Source of the DNA: JANRKB01 sp033763695
Lineage (GTDB): Bacteria > Planctomycetota > Phycisphaerae > Phycisphaerales > UBA1924
Assembly: GCA_033763695.1 (NCBI GenBank)
Contig: JANRKB010000016.1
Coordinates: 26,281 to 90,280 of the forward strand
DNA length: 64,000 nt
Direction of reading: 5' to 3'
Of the stretch, positions 42,896 through 51,467 are shown piece after piece. The notes under the pieces are model-generated. The model did not search any database. It worked only from the letters and a program-made list of their open reading frames with translations, and had not been told where the DNA came from. Numbering within the stretch: the stretch's first letter is position 1; every line of letters begins with the position of its first letter. The translations under genes and the position numbers were made by a program.

Positions 42896-43969
42896 ATGTC
42901 GAAACGGATGCAACTGGTCAGCGGCGTCGCCGGTGTCATGCTCAGCCTCGCGGGCCTCGCCCATGGCCAGGCCACGCCCGCCGCACAACCCAGCGTGCCT
43001 GTCGCCCAGCCTGTCGCGCCGGCCGCGGCCCCCAAGGCCACGCTAAACGTCGGCGACAAGGCCCCCGCCCTGACGATCGAGAAGTTCGTCAAGGGTGACC
43101 CGGTCACCGGCTTTGAGAAGGGCAAGGTCTACGTCGTTGAGTTCTGGGCCACGTGGTGCGGCCCGTGCCGCGCCAGCATGCCCCACCTGTCCAAACTCCA
43201 GAGCGAGTACAAGGACAAGGGCGTGACGATCATCGGCGTCACCAGCGAGGACCCGCGCAACTCGCTCGCCGACGTTGAGAAGATGGCCAACTCCAAGACC
43301 AAGGAAAAGACCGACACGATGGGTTACACCGTCGCGTGGGACAAGGGCCGCGAGACCAACAAGGCGTTCATGGACGCCGCGATGCAAAACGGCATCCCCA
43401 CCTCGTTCGTCATCGACCAGACCGGCACGCTCGCCTGGGTCGGCCATCCGATGAAGCTCGATGAAGTCCTCAAGGACGTCGTCGCCGGCACGTGGGACAT
43501 GGCCAAGGCCAAGGCCGAGTTCAAGAAGGACCTGCTCTCGGCTGAGGCCGAGATGGTCCCCGGCAACATCAAGAAGGCCCTCCGCAAGGGCGACGCCGCG
43601 GGCGCCACCACGCTCGCCAAGCAGGGCCTCGAAGGCCCGCTCGCCGACGAGCCTGAGTTCCTCAACGGCATCGCCTGGACAATCGTCGATCCGGGCAACA
43701 AGTTCGATCTCTCCAAGAACACCGAACTGCTCGACCTGGCCGTCAAGGCCGCGGCCAAGGCCAGCACGCTCACCAAGGACGCCGAGCCTGGCATCCTCGA
43801 CACCTACGCCACCGCCCTCTTCGCCAAGGGTGACAAGGCCAAGGCCATCGAGATTCAGACCAAGGCCGTCGCCATCGCCAAGGACATCAAGGGACCCAGC
43901 GACGAACAACGCGCCGAGATGGTCAAGGAACTCTCCGAGCGCCTCGATCAGTTCAAGAACGCCAAGTAA
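42896..43969 (+). CDS. Exported TlpA-like thioredoxin-fold protein with a long C-terminal domain
   Basis: 357 residues, preceded by AAGGGA. The signal peptide ends near LAHGQA and a Pro/Ala-rich linker follows. The thioredoxin-type domain has VEFWATWCGPCRASMPHLSKL (residues about 82-102), with the WCGPC active site, and ends NGIPTSFVIDQTGTLAWVGHP with the cis-Pro. About 150 more residues follow (from LDEVLKDVVAGTWDMAKAKAEFKKDLL), helical and perhaps TPR-like. TlpA-type proteins reduce or exchange disulfides outside the cytoplasmic membrane. The long C-terminal part is not standard and its role is unknown. Confidence 0.85.
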   Translation: MSKRMQLVSGVAGVMLSLAGLAHGQATPAAQPSVPVAQPVAPAAAPKATLNVGDKAPALTIEKFVKGDPVTGFEKGKVYVVEFWATWCGPCRASMPHLSKLQSEYKDKGVTIIGVTSEDPRNSLADVEKMANSKTKEKTDTMGYTVAWDKGRETNKAFMDAAMQNGIPTSFVIDQTGTLAWVGHPMKLDEVLKDVVAGTWDMAKAKAEFKKDLLSAEAEMVPGNIKKALRKGDAAGATTLAKQGLEGPLADEPEFLNGIAWTIVDPGNKFDLSKNTELLDLAVKAAAKASTLTKDAEPGILDTYATALFAKGDKAKAIEIQTKAVAIAKDIKGPSDEQRAEMVKELSERLDQFKNAK

Positions 43970-44003
43970 CCGCTGATCGCGTTCATCCTGTTGAACACTC
44001 TCG

Positions 44004-44033
44004 CGCCGGGCTTCCAACGAGGCCCGGCGTTTT
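44004..44033 (+). terminator. Rho-independent terminator of the TlpA-like gene
   Basis: CGCCGGGC, a ten-base loop and GCCCGGCG form a strong hairpin followed by TTTT (44030-44033). It lies 34 bases past the stop and touches the end of the convergent cinA gene. Confidence 0.8.
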
Positions 44034-45370
44034 CACGCCCGCACACACTCCACCTCGCGCAGCATCTTCACCTCGCTGCGATGCAGCCGATGCCACAGCA
44101 TCGCCAGCGCGGCCCGCGCGCCCCACTCGCGCACCGCGCCGCGATCGCCCGCCATGTTGAAGCGCCGCGCCTCCGCGAACCCATCCTGCGAAGCCAGCCC
44201 GACCCAGACCGTGCCCACCGGCTTCTCAGGCGTGCCGCCGCCCGGACCGGCAACGCCCGTGATCGCCAACGCATGATGAACGCCCGCACGCTCCCATCCG
44301 CCCCGCGCCATCGCCATCGCGACCTCAGCGCTCACCGCGCCCGGAGCCGCCGCATTCTCACTGGACTTGAACAGCCCTTCAGCGACACCCACCTGCCGCT
44401 GCTTCATCTCGTTGCTGTACGTGATCCAGCCGCCGACGAACACATCCGACGCGCCCGGCACATCGGCGAGCATCGAACCCAGCATGCCGCCGGTACACGA
44501 CTCCACCACGCTGACCCGCTCGCCGCGTGTGCGCAGCGCGTCGATCACCGCCTCCGCCAGCTTGTATCCGACCGGCCCCGGCCCCTCGGCAAAGACAAAC
44601 CGCCCGACGCGCTCGCGCACCGTCGCACGCGTCCGCGCGATGATCGCGTCCGCCGTCGCGCCGTCCGCGTCGCCTTCGTATCGAATCCGCACGCTGACGA
44701 TTCCGCCGCTCGCCGTCGTCCCCACCAGCGGCACGCTGTCGCGTTGCATCAACGCGCCCAGCGCCGTCGCCACATCCGACTCACCCAGACCGATCGTGTG
44801 CAGCGCCAGCGTCCGCACCGTCACGCTCGGCCGCAGCGCGGGCACCACGCTCGCGGCCCACATCGGGAACAGCTCCCGCGGCGGTCCGGGCAGGCAGAAC
44901 ACATCACACGCACGCTCACCAACACGCAGCGTCGTCAACAGCCCCGGCGCAGTGCCGTGCTTGTTCTCGATCGAACTGCCGCGCGATGGTCGCAGCGCCT
45001 GCACGTTGTTCAAGGGCGGCATCTCACGCCCGCGCCCGCGAAACCACGCCTTGATCTGCTCAAGCGCCACGCCATCCTCAACAAGCTCGTCCCCCGCGGC
45101 ATCGGCCAGCGCATGCCGCGTCAGGTCGTCCGCCGTCGGCCCCAGCCCGCCCGAGCAGATGATCACGTCAACCTCACCCGCCAACCGACGAAACGCGCCC
45201 GCGATCGCCGCACGATCATCCGGCAACGTCACATGCTCGCGCGGCAGGATTCCTCGCTCCAGCAACTGCTGCGCAAGCCACTGGCTGTTGGTGTCCAGCG
45301 TCTGCCCCAGCGTCAGTTCGTCCCCCTGAGAGATGATGGCGGCGGTGCGATGCGGATGGCTCGAAGTCAT
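44033..45370 (-). CDS. cinA: CinA family nicotinamide-nucleotide amidase
   Basis: 445 residues, the full two-domain form. The N-terminal COG1058-type domain (AIISQGDELTLGQTLDTNSQWLAQQLLERG, ICSGGLGPTADDLTRHALA, PLNNVQA, PGPPREL) is the pyrophosphatase part. The C-terminal CinA domain (SVVESCTGGMLGSMLADVPGASDVFVGGWITYSNEMK, ALAITGVAGPGGGTPEKPVGTVWVGLAS) hydrolyses nicotinamide mononucleotide to nicotinate mononucleotide in pyridine nucleotide salvage. All the main motifs are present. The start is ATG 45368-45370; the frame is open further upstream but without family sequence. Confidence 0.92.
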   Translation of the reverse strand: MTSSHPHRTAAIISQGDELTLGQTLDTNSQWLAQQLLERGILPREHVTLPDDRAAIAGAFRRLAGEVDVIICSGGLGPTADDLTRHALADAAGDELVEDGVALEQIKAWFRGRGREMPPLNNVQALRPSRGSSIENKHGTAPGLLTTLRVGERACDVFCLPGPPRELFPMWAASVVPALRPSVTVRTLALHTIGLGESDVATALGALMQRDSVPLVGTTASGGIVSVRIRYEGDADGATADAIIARTRATVRERVGRFVFAEGPGPVGYKLAEAVIDALRTRGERVSVVESCTGGMLGSMLADVPGASDVFVGGWITYSNEMKQRQVGVAEGLFKSSENAAAPGAVSAEVAMAMARGGWERAGVHHALAITGVAGPGGGTPEKPVGTVWVGLASQDGFAEARRFNMAGDRGAVREWGARAALAMLWHRLHRSEVKMLREVECVRA

Positions 45371-45430
45371 GCGCAACGCTACACCGCGCACGCCGCGATA
45401 TCCTGACGCAAGCCTCAACAGGAGCTTGCC

Positions 45431-46330
45431 ATGCAGATTTCGCCCCGTCGGTCTTCGCTCGCGTCGCTTGGGTTGTCGATGCTGCTGGCAACGGTTGGTG
45501 CAAGCGCATGCTCGCTGTTGCTCATCAGCCTCGGCGGCTGCAAGGCCGCGGGCGATCTCTTCGCATCCCTCGACAAGCCCGCCGCACGCGTCACCGACGC
45601 GCGCCTCACCGGCCTCAACCTCGAGTCCGCCGCGCTCACCTTCGATGTCAAGATCAGCAACCCCTACGCCGTCGCCATCCCGCTCGCCAATCTCGACTAC
45701 GCGCTCGCCAGCGGCGACAAGCCCATGCTCGCCGGCAAGGCCGCGCTCTCCGGCAGCGTGCCCGCCAAGGGCAGCACCAGTGTCGCCATCCCCGTCAGCG
45801 TCCGCTTCAGTGATGTCCTCAGCGCGCTCAGCGGCGTGCGCCCCGGCGCGATCGTCCCGTACAAGGCCGACCTCACCCTCAGCAGCGATGTCCCCGGCAT
45901 CGGCCCGATCTCTCTCCCGATGAACCACGCCGGCGAACTTCCCATCCCCGCCGTCCCCGATGTCGAAGTCGCCGAAGTCTCATGGGACAAACTCGATCTC
46001 TCCGAGATCGCCGGCTCGATCGCGCTCAAGGTCACCAATCCCAATCAGTTCGACGTGGACCTCAGCAAACTCGGTTACGCGGTCAAGCTCGGCGGACGCG
46101 AGATCGCCAGCGGCAAGAGCGCATCGCGCGTCGGCCTCGGCGCGGGCAACGCCGCCACCGTCAAGATCCCCTTCAATCTCTCCGCCATGCAGGCTGGCCT
46201 CGCCGTGCTCGACATGGCCAAGAGCGCCAGCGCGTCCTACGACGTCCGCGGCGATCTGGAACTCAAGACCCGCTTCGGCGACCTCGCCTTCCCCTACAGC
46301 CGCTCGGGCAACACGACGCAAAAGCGCTGA
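45431..46330 (+). CDS. LEA14-like (WHy domain) lipoprotein
   Basis: 299 residues. The signal peptide carries the lipobox SLGGC (Cys-37) after ALLLISL-type hydrophobic residues, so the protein is lipid-anchored. AGGAG precedes the ATG. Two similar domains follow: DARLTGLNLESAALTFDVKISNPYAVAIPLANLDYALASG and later AGSIALKVTNPNQFDVDLSKLGYAVKLGGREIASGK. Both have the NPxxxxxPLxxLxY-type pattern of LEA type 2/WHy domains, with PVSVRF and IPFNLS ends. Bacterial members are linked to envelope and desiccation stress; the function here is not known. Confidence 0.8.
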   Translation: MQISPRRSSLASLGLSMLLATVGASACSLLLISLGGCKAAGDLFASLDKPAARVTDARLTGLNLESAALTFDVKISNPYAVAIPLANLDYALASGDKPMLAGKAALSGSVPAKGSTSVAIPVSVRFSDVLSALSGVRPGAIVPYKADLTLSSDVPGIGPISLPMNHAGELPIPAVPDVEVAEVSWDKLDLSEIAGSIALKVTNPNQFDVDLSKLGYAVKLGGREIASGKSASRVGLGAGNAATVKIPFNLSAMQAGLAVLDMAKSASASYDVRGDLELKTRFGDLAFPYSRSGNTTQKR

Positions 46331-46380
46331 ATCACTCGACCGACCCCGTGGTCACGCCAGTCAACACACGCCCGACCAAC

Positions 46381-47130
46381 TCATGCGCGATTGGGCCACG
46401 CCGGACTGCTCTCACGCAGATACACGCGCAGCTGCTCGCGCATCGCGCTCACTTCCGACTCCAGCCGGCGCAGCGCGGCATCGGGCCCCTGCGCCATCAG
46501 TTCACGCGAATCGATCGGCTCGCCATACATCACCGCCAGCCGCTGACCAAAGAACCGCGGCAGCTTGCGATGAATCGGCCACGCGTCAAAGACGCCCTCG
46601 ACCGCCACCGGCACCACCGGGCAGTCCGCCCGCTTCACCAGCAGCGCAACGCCCCGCTTGAACTCATGCATCGCGCCGTCGGGCGTGCGCGATCCTTCAG
46701 GGAAGATCACCACCGCGTCGTCGGTCGCCAAGCGCCGCAGCACTTCCTTGATCGCGCCCGCATCGCCCGTGTCCTCGCGAATCGGCACTGAGTTGAGCGT
46801 TCGAATAAGCCACGCAAACGGCCCGAACGAGAACAACCCCGACTTGGCCACAAACGACACCTGCCGCGACTGGATCATCGACCCCACCAGCGGCGGGTCA
46901 AAGAACGACTGGTGGTTGGCCGCGATCAGCACCGCGCCCCGCGACGGCACCCGCTCGGGATGAAACGCCCGCACGCGATAGATCAGGATGAACACCAGCG
47001 CCGCAGCGTGATGACAGAACCAATACACCAGCGGCTGATACCACGGCTTGCGCGGCGCCGGCCCCGAGCGCGGCTCGGCCTGCCTCGTCGGCGTCATGGA
47101 ATCCGACATCCTGTCGGCGTGTGCGGTCAT
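46381..47130 (-). CDS. 1-acyl-sn-glycerol-3-phosphate acyltransferase (PlsC family)
   Basis: 249 residues. Transfers an acyl chain to lysophosphatidate to give phosphatidic acid, at the cytoplasmic membrane. The catalytic motif NHQSFFDP (NHx4D) lies near residue 73. VPIRED and FPEGSRTPDGAMHEFKRG (motif III) follow, then VVPVAVEGVFDAWP. One N-terminal hydrophobic stretch (YWFCHHAAALVFILIYRV) anchors it. Three in-frame ATGs (47130, 47109, 47097) are possible; none has a strong ribosome-binding site. With gpsA in the same window, it points to phospholipid synthesis. Confidence 0.88.
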   Translation of the reverse strand: MTAHADRMSDSMTPTRQAEPRSGPAPRKPWYQPLVYWFCHHAAALVFILIYRVRAFHPERVPSRGAVLIAANHQSFFDPPLVGSMIQSRQVSFVAKSGLFSFGPFAWLIRTLNSVPIREDTGDAGAIKEVLRRLATDDAVVIFPEGSRTPDGAMHEFKRGVALLVKRADCPVVPVAVEGVFDAWPIHRKLPRFFGQRLAVMYGEPIDSRELMAQGPDAALRRLESEVSAMREQLRVYLRESSPAWPNRA

Positions 47131-47357
47131 GCGGGCTGAGGGTAGCCGCCGGGAGCCGTCGCGTATCGGACCTGAATGCCGTGGATCGGCCTGAGCGGGT
47201 GGCGTTCGGACGCGCCAATCGCCGGTTCGGACGCCGGATGCCACTCGGGGTGGACATCGGCCGCTGGCACGCCGATACTTCCATCCCCTACGGCGGTCGG
47301 CAGTTGGCCTTTGGCCGACACCGGGCGTTGCGGGGGGCCGCGGGTTTCTCCCGTCAG

Positions 47358-47429
47358 GCCACCTTAGCTCAGCGGTAGAGCGATGCTTTCGTAAAGCATA
47401 GGTCCAGGGTTCAAATCCCTGAGGTGGCT
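47358..47429 (+). tRNA. tRNA-Thr (anticodon CGT)
   Basis: The 72-base gene folds into a complete cloverleaf. The acceptor stem is GCCACCT/AGGTGGC, the D stem GCTC/GAGC, the anticodon stem ATGCT/AGCAT with loop TTCGTAA (anticodon CGT, reading ACG), and the T arm CAGGG/CCCTG with loop TTCAAAT. The discriminator is T and no CCA is encoded. Confidence 0.95.
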
Positions 47430-47497
47430 CTTTCTTGGTCGGTCGCGCGTTCGCAACGTCGCGCGTGGCCCCCGCCCACGCCGATAGACTGCTGCGT

Positions 47498-48979
47498 GTG
47501 ACGGCCCCGACGCCCAACCAAACCCAGCCTCTGCCGCGCCCTCCCTCGCGCCCCGCGCGTCGGCCGCGCGATGCCGCACGCGGCGACATCGCCCCCGGGC
47601 TTTGGTCCGGCCCGCTGCTCATCTGGCTCCCCGTCCTGCTGCTCGCCGCACTCCTTCTCGTCGGTGCGGCACTCATCGCTCACGAACTGCGTCGCAGCGG
47701 CGAAGGCGGCGTCATCTCCATCGTCGGCGCGATGACCGGCTGCGTCGTGCTCGCCGCCATCTCCCTCATCGTCACCTACTTCGCGCGCCGCGAGTCCGTC
47801 CGCCTCGAGCAAGCCCAGCGCGAACTCCGCGAGAGCGAGGCCCGCTTCCGTGTCATCGCCGATCAAGCGCCCGTGCTCATCTGGGTCGGCGGCGCCGACG
47901 GCCGCCGCACCTACTTCAACGAACCGTGGCTTGAGTTCACCGGTCGCACCCTCGCCGAAGAAGTCGGCGACGGCTGGCAACAGCGCATCCACCCCGATGA
48001 CGCCGAGCGCGTCCGCGGCACCACCGCCGCGGCCTTCGCACTCCGCGAGGCATATCAGACCCAATATCGCGTCCGCCGCAGCGACGGCGTCTATCGCTGG
48101 CTCCTCGACAGCGGCTCGCCGCGCTTCGATGAAACCGGCGCGTTCGTCGGCTACCTCGGCTCGTGCGTTGACATCACGACGCGCCGCGAAACAGAAGAAG
48201 CCCTGCGCTCCAGCGTCGAACAGCTCCGCCAGAGCACCGAACGCCAGATGGACCTGCTCTCCCGCGAGACCATGCTGCGCCGCGAACTCAACCATCGCGT
48301 CCGCAACAACCTCGCGGGCCTGCTCGGCCTCGTCAGCATCTACGAGCGCACCGGCCGCGACGGCCGCGACGTCGCCGACGCGATCCGCGGCAAGGTGCAC
48401 GCCATGAAGGAAGTGCACGACCTGATCTCCGGTGCCGTCGGCGGCCCCATCCGCCTCGGCGAACTCATCGACCGCCTCGCCCTTCAGTTCGTCCCGCCCG
48501 AGCAGGAAGCGTGCTTCGTCGGCAACGGCGAGAACATCCAGGTCTCCGCCGCACAGGCCGGCGCACTGGCCATGATCATCCAGGAACTCTTCACCAACAG
48601 CCGCAAGCACGGCGTGCTCGCCAGCGGCAAAGGCAAAATCGCCGTCCAGTGGCGCAATCGCGGCGTCGATCTCGCCCCCGGCGCCTTCAGCATCCTGTGG
48701 CGCGAACGCGGCCAACCCGCCACGCCAACCCTCACGCCCTCGCAGCGCCGCGATGGCGGCGGCGTCGGACTCCGACTCGTCCAAGGCCTCGCCCAGAGCG
48801 AGCTCCGTGGCTCCTTCGACCATCGCGTCATCGAGACCGACACGCCCCACGGCAAAGAACGCGGCGTCGATTGCACCATCGTCGTCGGCACCAGCGACGC
48901 AGAACCAAGCCTGCCGTCGCGCTCAAGCCATGCGCAGCACGACCCGCAAAGCGATTCCGAACCCGCTGGCGCAACCTGA
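47498..48979 (+). CDS. Membrane PAS sensor histidine kinase (HisKA_2/HWE-type)
   Basis: About 493 residues from GTG 47498, a start chosen to follow the tRNA and without a clear ribosome-binding site. Two membrane helices near the N-terminus (GPLLIWLPVLLLAALLLVGAALI and GAMTGCVVLAAISLIVTYFA) anchor it. A PAS domain follows (residues about 115-232, ARFRVIADQAPVLIWVGGADG to GYLGSCVDITTRRE). The phosphorylated His is in ELNHRVRNNLAGLLGLV (about residue 266), the HisKA_2/HWE motif. ATP-lid elements are MIIQELFTNSRKHG and GVGLRLVQGL. Such kinases often pair with REC-ANTAR regulators, and one follows at 49880-50527. Confidence 0.85.
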   Translation: MTAPTPNQTQPLPRPPSRPARRPRDAARGDIAPGLWSGPLLIWLPVLLLAALLLVGAALIAHELRRSGEGGVISIVGAMTGCVVLAAISLIVTYFARRESVRLEQAQRELRESEARFRVIADQAPVLIWVGGADGRRTYFNEPWLEFTGRTLAEEVGDGWQQRIHPDDAERVRGTTAAAFALREAYQTQYRVRRSDGVYRWLLDSGSPRFDETGAFVGYLGSCVDITTRRETEEALRSSVEQLRQSTERQMDLLSRETMLRRELNHRVRNNLAGLLGLVSIYERTGRDGRDVADAIRGKVHAMKEVHDLISGAVGGPIRLGELIDRLALQFVPPEQEACFVGNGENIQVSAAQAGALAMIIQELFTNSRKHGVLASGKGKIAVQWRNRGVDLAPGAFSILWRERGQPATPTLTPSQRRDGGGVGLRLVQGLAQSELRGSFDHRVIETDTPHGKERGVDCTIVVGTSDAEPSLPSRSSHAQHDPQSDSEPAGAT

Positions 48980-49115
48980 TCTCGCGTTGAGGGTGCTTCT
49001 TGGTGGCCCGGATCTCCGAGCCGGGCCGTTGAAAACGACCCGTCATGCACGAAGTCACGACACGCCGAATCTCACACCGCGACTTCCATCAACCAGTCAG
49101 CGTTTCGCGCAACCC

Positions 49116-49604
49116 TCAAAGCCTCAGCGTGTACCAGCGCGTATCGCGCTCAAGCACCCATCCGCGTGCTTCATACAGCGCCTGCGCCCCGCTGTTGGCG
49201 TGCTGCGTCTCCAGCGCAATCGCCGCGGCTCCAAATGCCCGCGCGTGCTCTTCCGCCGCCGCCATCAGCGCATCCGCGACGCCCATCCGCCGCGCCGCCT
49301 TCGCGACGAACAAGTCGTTCAGAATCCACATCCGTCGCATCCCGACGCTCGTAAACATCGGATAGAGCTGCACAAACCCGACGACGTTCGGTTCATCTTC
49401 CGCGCCCGAGCCTTCCTGTTCATCCGGCCCGAGCACGGCCATGAAGATCACCGACTCGCGCCGCTCCAGCCGCTCGCGCACAAACGCCTCCGCACCCGCC
49501 AGATCCGACGGTTGGGCGTAAAACTGCCGATAGGCATCAAACAGCGGCGCAATGAGCGGAGCGTGTCGCACCTCGGCACGCCGAATGTCAAACGATGGTG
49601 GCAT
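49116..49604 (-). CDS. GNAT-family N-acetyltransferase
   Basis: 162 residues starting MPPSFDIRRAEVRHAPLIAPLFDAYRQFY. The acetyl-CoA-binding motif is FVAKAARRMGVADALMAAAEEHARAFG (R/Q-x-x-G-x-A/G class, about residues 95-125). IALETQHANSGAQALYEARGWV is the C-terminal acceptor side. Likely transfers acetyl from acetyl-CoA to an amine; the substrate is unknown. It sits on the opposite strand between the kinase and the ANTAR regulator. Confidence 0.8.
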   Translation of the reverse strand: MPPSFDIRRAEVRHAPLIAPLFDAYRQFYAQPSDLAGAEAFVRERLERRESVIFMAVLGPDEQEGSGAEDEPNVVGFVQLYPMFTSVGMRRMWILNDLFVAKAARRMGVADALMAAAEEHARAFGAAAIALETQHANSGAQALYEARGWVLERDTRWYTLRL

Positions 49605-49724
49605 GGCACAGATCCTAACGCATCGCTCCGCGTGCCCGTTCCTGCAAGACAAAGAACGCATCTCGCTCTGAACGAGCCCGAAGCGCAAGCGAGGGCTTCT
49701 GCGCCCAACCGGACATCAGCAATC

Positions 49725-49756
49725 GTTCAACGTTTCAAAGTTCAAGGTTTCAAAAC
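49725..49756. repeat. GTTTCAA-type heptamer tract
   Basis: Four imperfect units in a row (GTTCAAC, GTTTCAA, AGTTCAA, GGTTTCAA) just upstream of the ANTAR regulator gene. Confidence 0.55.
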
Positions 49757-49879
49757 GCCGTTGCTCGCCCCCTCCGCATCCCACTCTCACGCGGGCGACT
49801 CGGCGTGCGAACAATACAGATCACCGGTCCGCGGCCGGCATCTTTCGCCCTTCGTCGAGGAATCCTTCAAGGACTTTCC

Positions 49880-50527
49880 ATGACCGTTCCCCCACACGCC
49901 AACGCTTCGCCCACGCCTGACAAGAACGCCAAGCCCGCCGCGGTGCCCGCCAAGCCCCAGCGCGTCCTCGTCGCCGACGACGAACACCTCATCGCCACCG
50001 ACGTCTCCCTCATGCTCGGCTCGCTGGGCTACAGCGTCGTCGGCCCCGCGACCGACGGCGAAGCCGCCGTCCACCTCGCCGAAGTCGGCTCGCCCGACCT
50101 CGCACTGCTCGACATCCGTATGCCCAAGCGCGACGGCCTGAGCGCAGCCAAAGAGATCTTCGGCAACTTCGGCATCCCCGTCATCATCCTCTCGGCCTAC
50201 TCCGACACCGAGATGGTCACCGCCGCCGTCGACTCGGGCGTCTTTGGCTACCTCATCAAGCCCGTCCGCGAAGACCAACTCCGCGTCAGCATCGACGTCG
50301 CGTGGCAGCGTTATCGCGATCTCATCAACACCCGCGCCGAGACCGACGACCTCCGCCGCAAGCTCGAAGAACGCAAAATCGTCGAGCAGGCCAAGTGGCA
50401 ACTGGTCAGCAAGAAATCCATCAGCGAGCCAGAAGCGATGAAGCTGCTGCAGAAGACCGCACGCGATCGCCGCACGCCCCTCGTCCAGATCGCGCAAGGC
50501 GTACTCGACGCGAGCGTCGGGTTGTAA
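49880..50527 (+). CDS. REC-ANTAR response regulator (RNA-binding antiterminator)
   Basis: 215 residues from ATG 49880, with AAGGACT upstream. The receiver domain (about residues 28-140) has VLVADDEHLI, the phosphorylated Asp in LALLDIRMPKRDG (Asp-78), LSAYSD and the Lys in LIKPVR. After a helix linker (TDDLRRKLEERKIVEQAKWQL) comes an ANTAR domain (residues about 155-210: KKSISEPEAMKLLQKTARDRRTPLVQIAQGVL). ANTAR domains bind two-hairpin RNA sites and stop premature termination. The PAS/HisKA_2 kinase gene nearby is the probable partner, as in EutVW-type pairs. I could not identify its RNA targets. Confidence 0.88.
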   Translation: MTVPPHANASPTPDKNAKPAAVPAKPQRVLVADDEHLIATDVSLMLGSLGYSVVGPATDGEAAVHLAEVGSPDLALLDIRMPKRDGLSAAKEIFGNFGIPVIILSAYSDTEMVTAAVDSGVFGYLIKPVREDQLRVSIDVAWQRYRDLINTRAETDDLRRKLEERKIVEQAKWQLVSKKSISEPEAMKLLQKTARDRRTPLVQIAQGVLDASVGL

Positions 50528-50540
50528 GCGGAAAGAGGGG

Positions 50541-50695
50541 GCATTCGGCATTCGGCATTCGGCATTCGGCATTCGGCGCGCGCACGCTCGCGATCGGGCT
50601 CCAGTCTGATGTCTCATGTCTGATGTCTCATGTCTGGTGTTTCGGCCTTCCGTACTTCGTCTCTCCGTCTCTTCTTCTCTTCGTCTCTTCTTCCT
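50541..50695. repeat. Three tandem-repeat tracts between the ANTAR regulator and the GT2 gene
   Basis: GCATTCG is repeated five times without error (50541-50575). A second tract has five TCTGATG/TCTCATG-type heptamers (50605-50639). A third is octameric TCTCTTCG-type (about 50657-50691), ending just before the ATG at 50697. No gene is present. Confidence 0.8.
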
Positions 50696-50696
50696 C

Positions 50697-51467
50697 ATGC
50701 CCCCCCTCTCCGTCGCCATCATCTGCAAGAACAGCCAGCGCACCATCGGCCCAGTGCTCGAGAGCGTGCGCCCGCTCGTGCATGACGGCGGCGAGATCGT
50801 CGCCGTCGACTCCGGCTCCACCGACTCCACCATCGCTCTCCTCCAGCAAGCCGGCGCACGCATCATCCACACGCAGTGGCGCGGCCACATCGCCACCAAG
50901 CAGATGGCCATGGACGCTTGCGAGCGCGACTGGATTCTCAGCCTCGACAGCGACGAACCCGTCATGCCCGACCTCCGCGATGCGATCCTCGCCGCACTCG
51001 CCCGCCCGCAGTTCGACGGCTATCGCGTCAATCGCAAGGTCTGGTACAAGGGCCGCCCGCTCAATCACGCGTGGCAGCCCGAGTGGCGACTCCGACTCGT
51101 CCGCCGCGGCAAGGCCCGCTGGGGCGGCATCGACCCGCACGACAAACTCGAGCTCATCGATCGCGGCCCGACCGGTGACCTCGCCGGCACACTTCGCCAC
51201 GATTCATTCGAGTCGTTCATCGAGCACATGGGCCGCCAAGCCAACTACGCCCGCATCAGTGCCCAAGGCCTCGCCGCACGAGGCCAGCGCGGCAGCATCC
51301 TGCGCCTTCTCACCTCTCCCTTCGGCGCGTTTGCAAAGCAGCTCATCATCAAGCAGGCGTGGCGCGACGGCATTCCCGGCTGGCTCGCCGCCGCCACCGC
51401 CGCCGCCGGCGCACTCATGAAGCACGCCGCACTCCTCGAACTCACCCGCACGGACGCACAGTCGTGA
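50697..51467 (+). CDS. GT2 glycosyltransferase of the WaaE/KdtX type
   Basis: 256 residues. The GT-A fold starts LSVAIICKNSQRTIGPVLES, with VAVDSGSTDST as nucleotide-binding and LSLDSDEPV in place of the usual DxD segment. WRLRLVRRGKARWGGIDPHDKLEL and a C-terminal helical part (GSILRLLTSPFGAFAKQLIIKQAWRDGIPGWLAAATAAAGALMKHAAL) match the WaaE/KdtX (LPS core beta-1,4-glucosyltransferase-like) group. It is therefore likely an LPS-core type enzyme at the inner membrane. Its stop overlaps the GTG of the kinase-like gene (GTGA), another LPS-related function. Confidence 0.82.
   Translation: MPPLSVAIICKNSQRTIGPVLESVRPLVHDGGEIVAVDSGSTDSTIALLQQAGARIIHTQWRGHIATKQMAMDACERDWILSLDSDEPVMPDLRDAILAALARPQFDGYRVNRKVWYKGRPLNHAWQPEWRLRLVRRGKARWGGIDPHDKLELIDRGPTGDLAGTLRHDSFESFIEHMGRQANYARISAQGLAARGQRGSILRLLTSPFGAFAKQLIIKQAWRDGIPGWLAAATAAAGALMKHAALLELTRTDAQS

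Noticed and set aside
50541..50575. GCATTCG units as a small CRISPR
   Set aside because: Units are seven bases long and directly adjacent with no spacers; no cas genes nearby.
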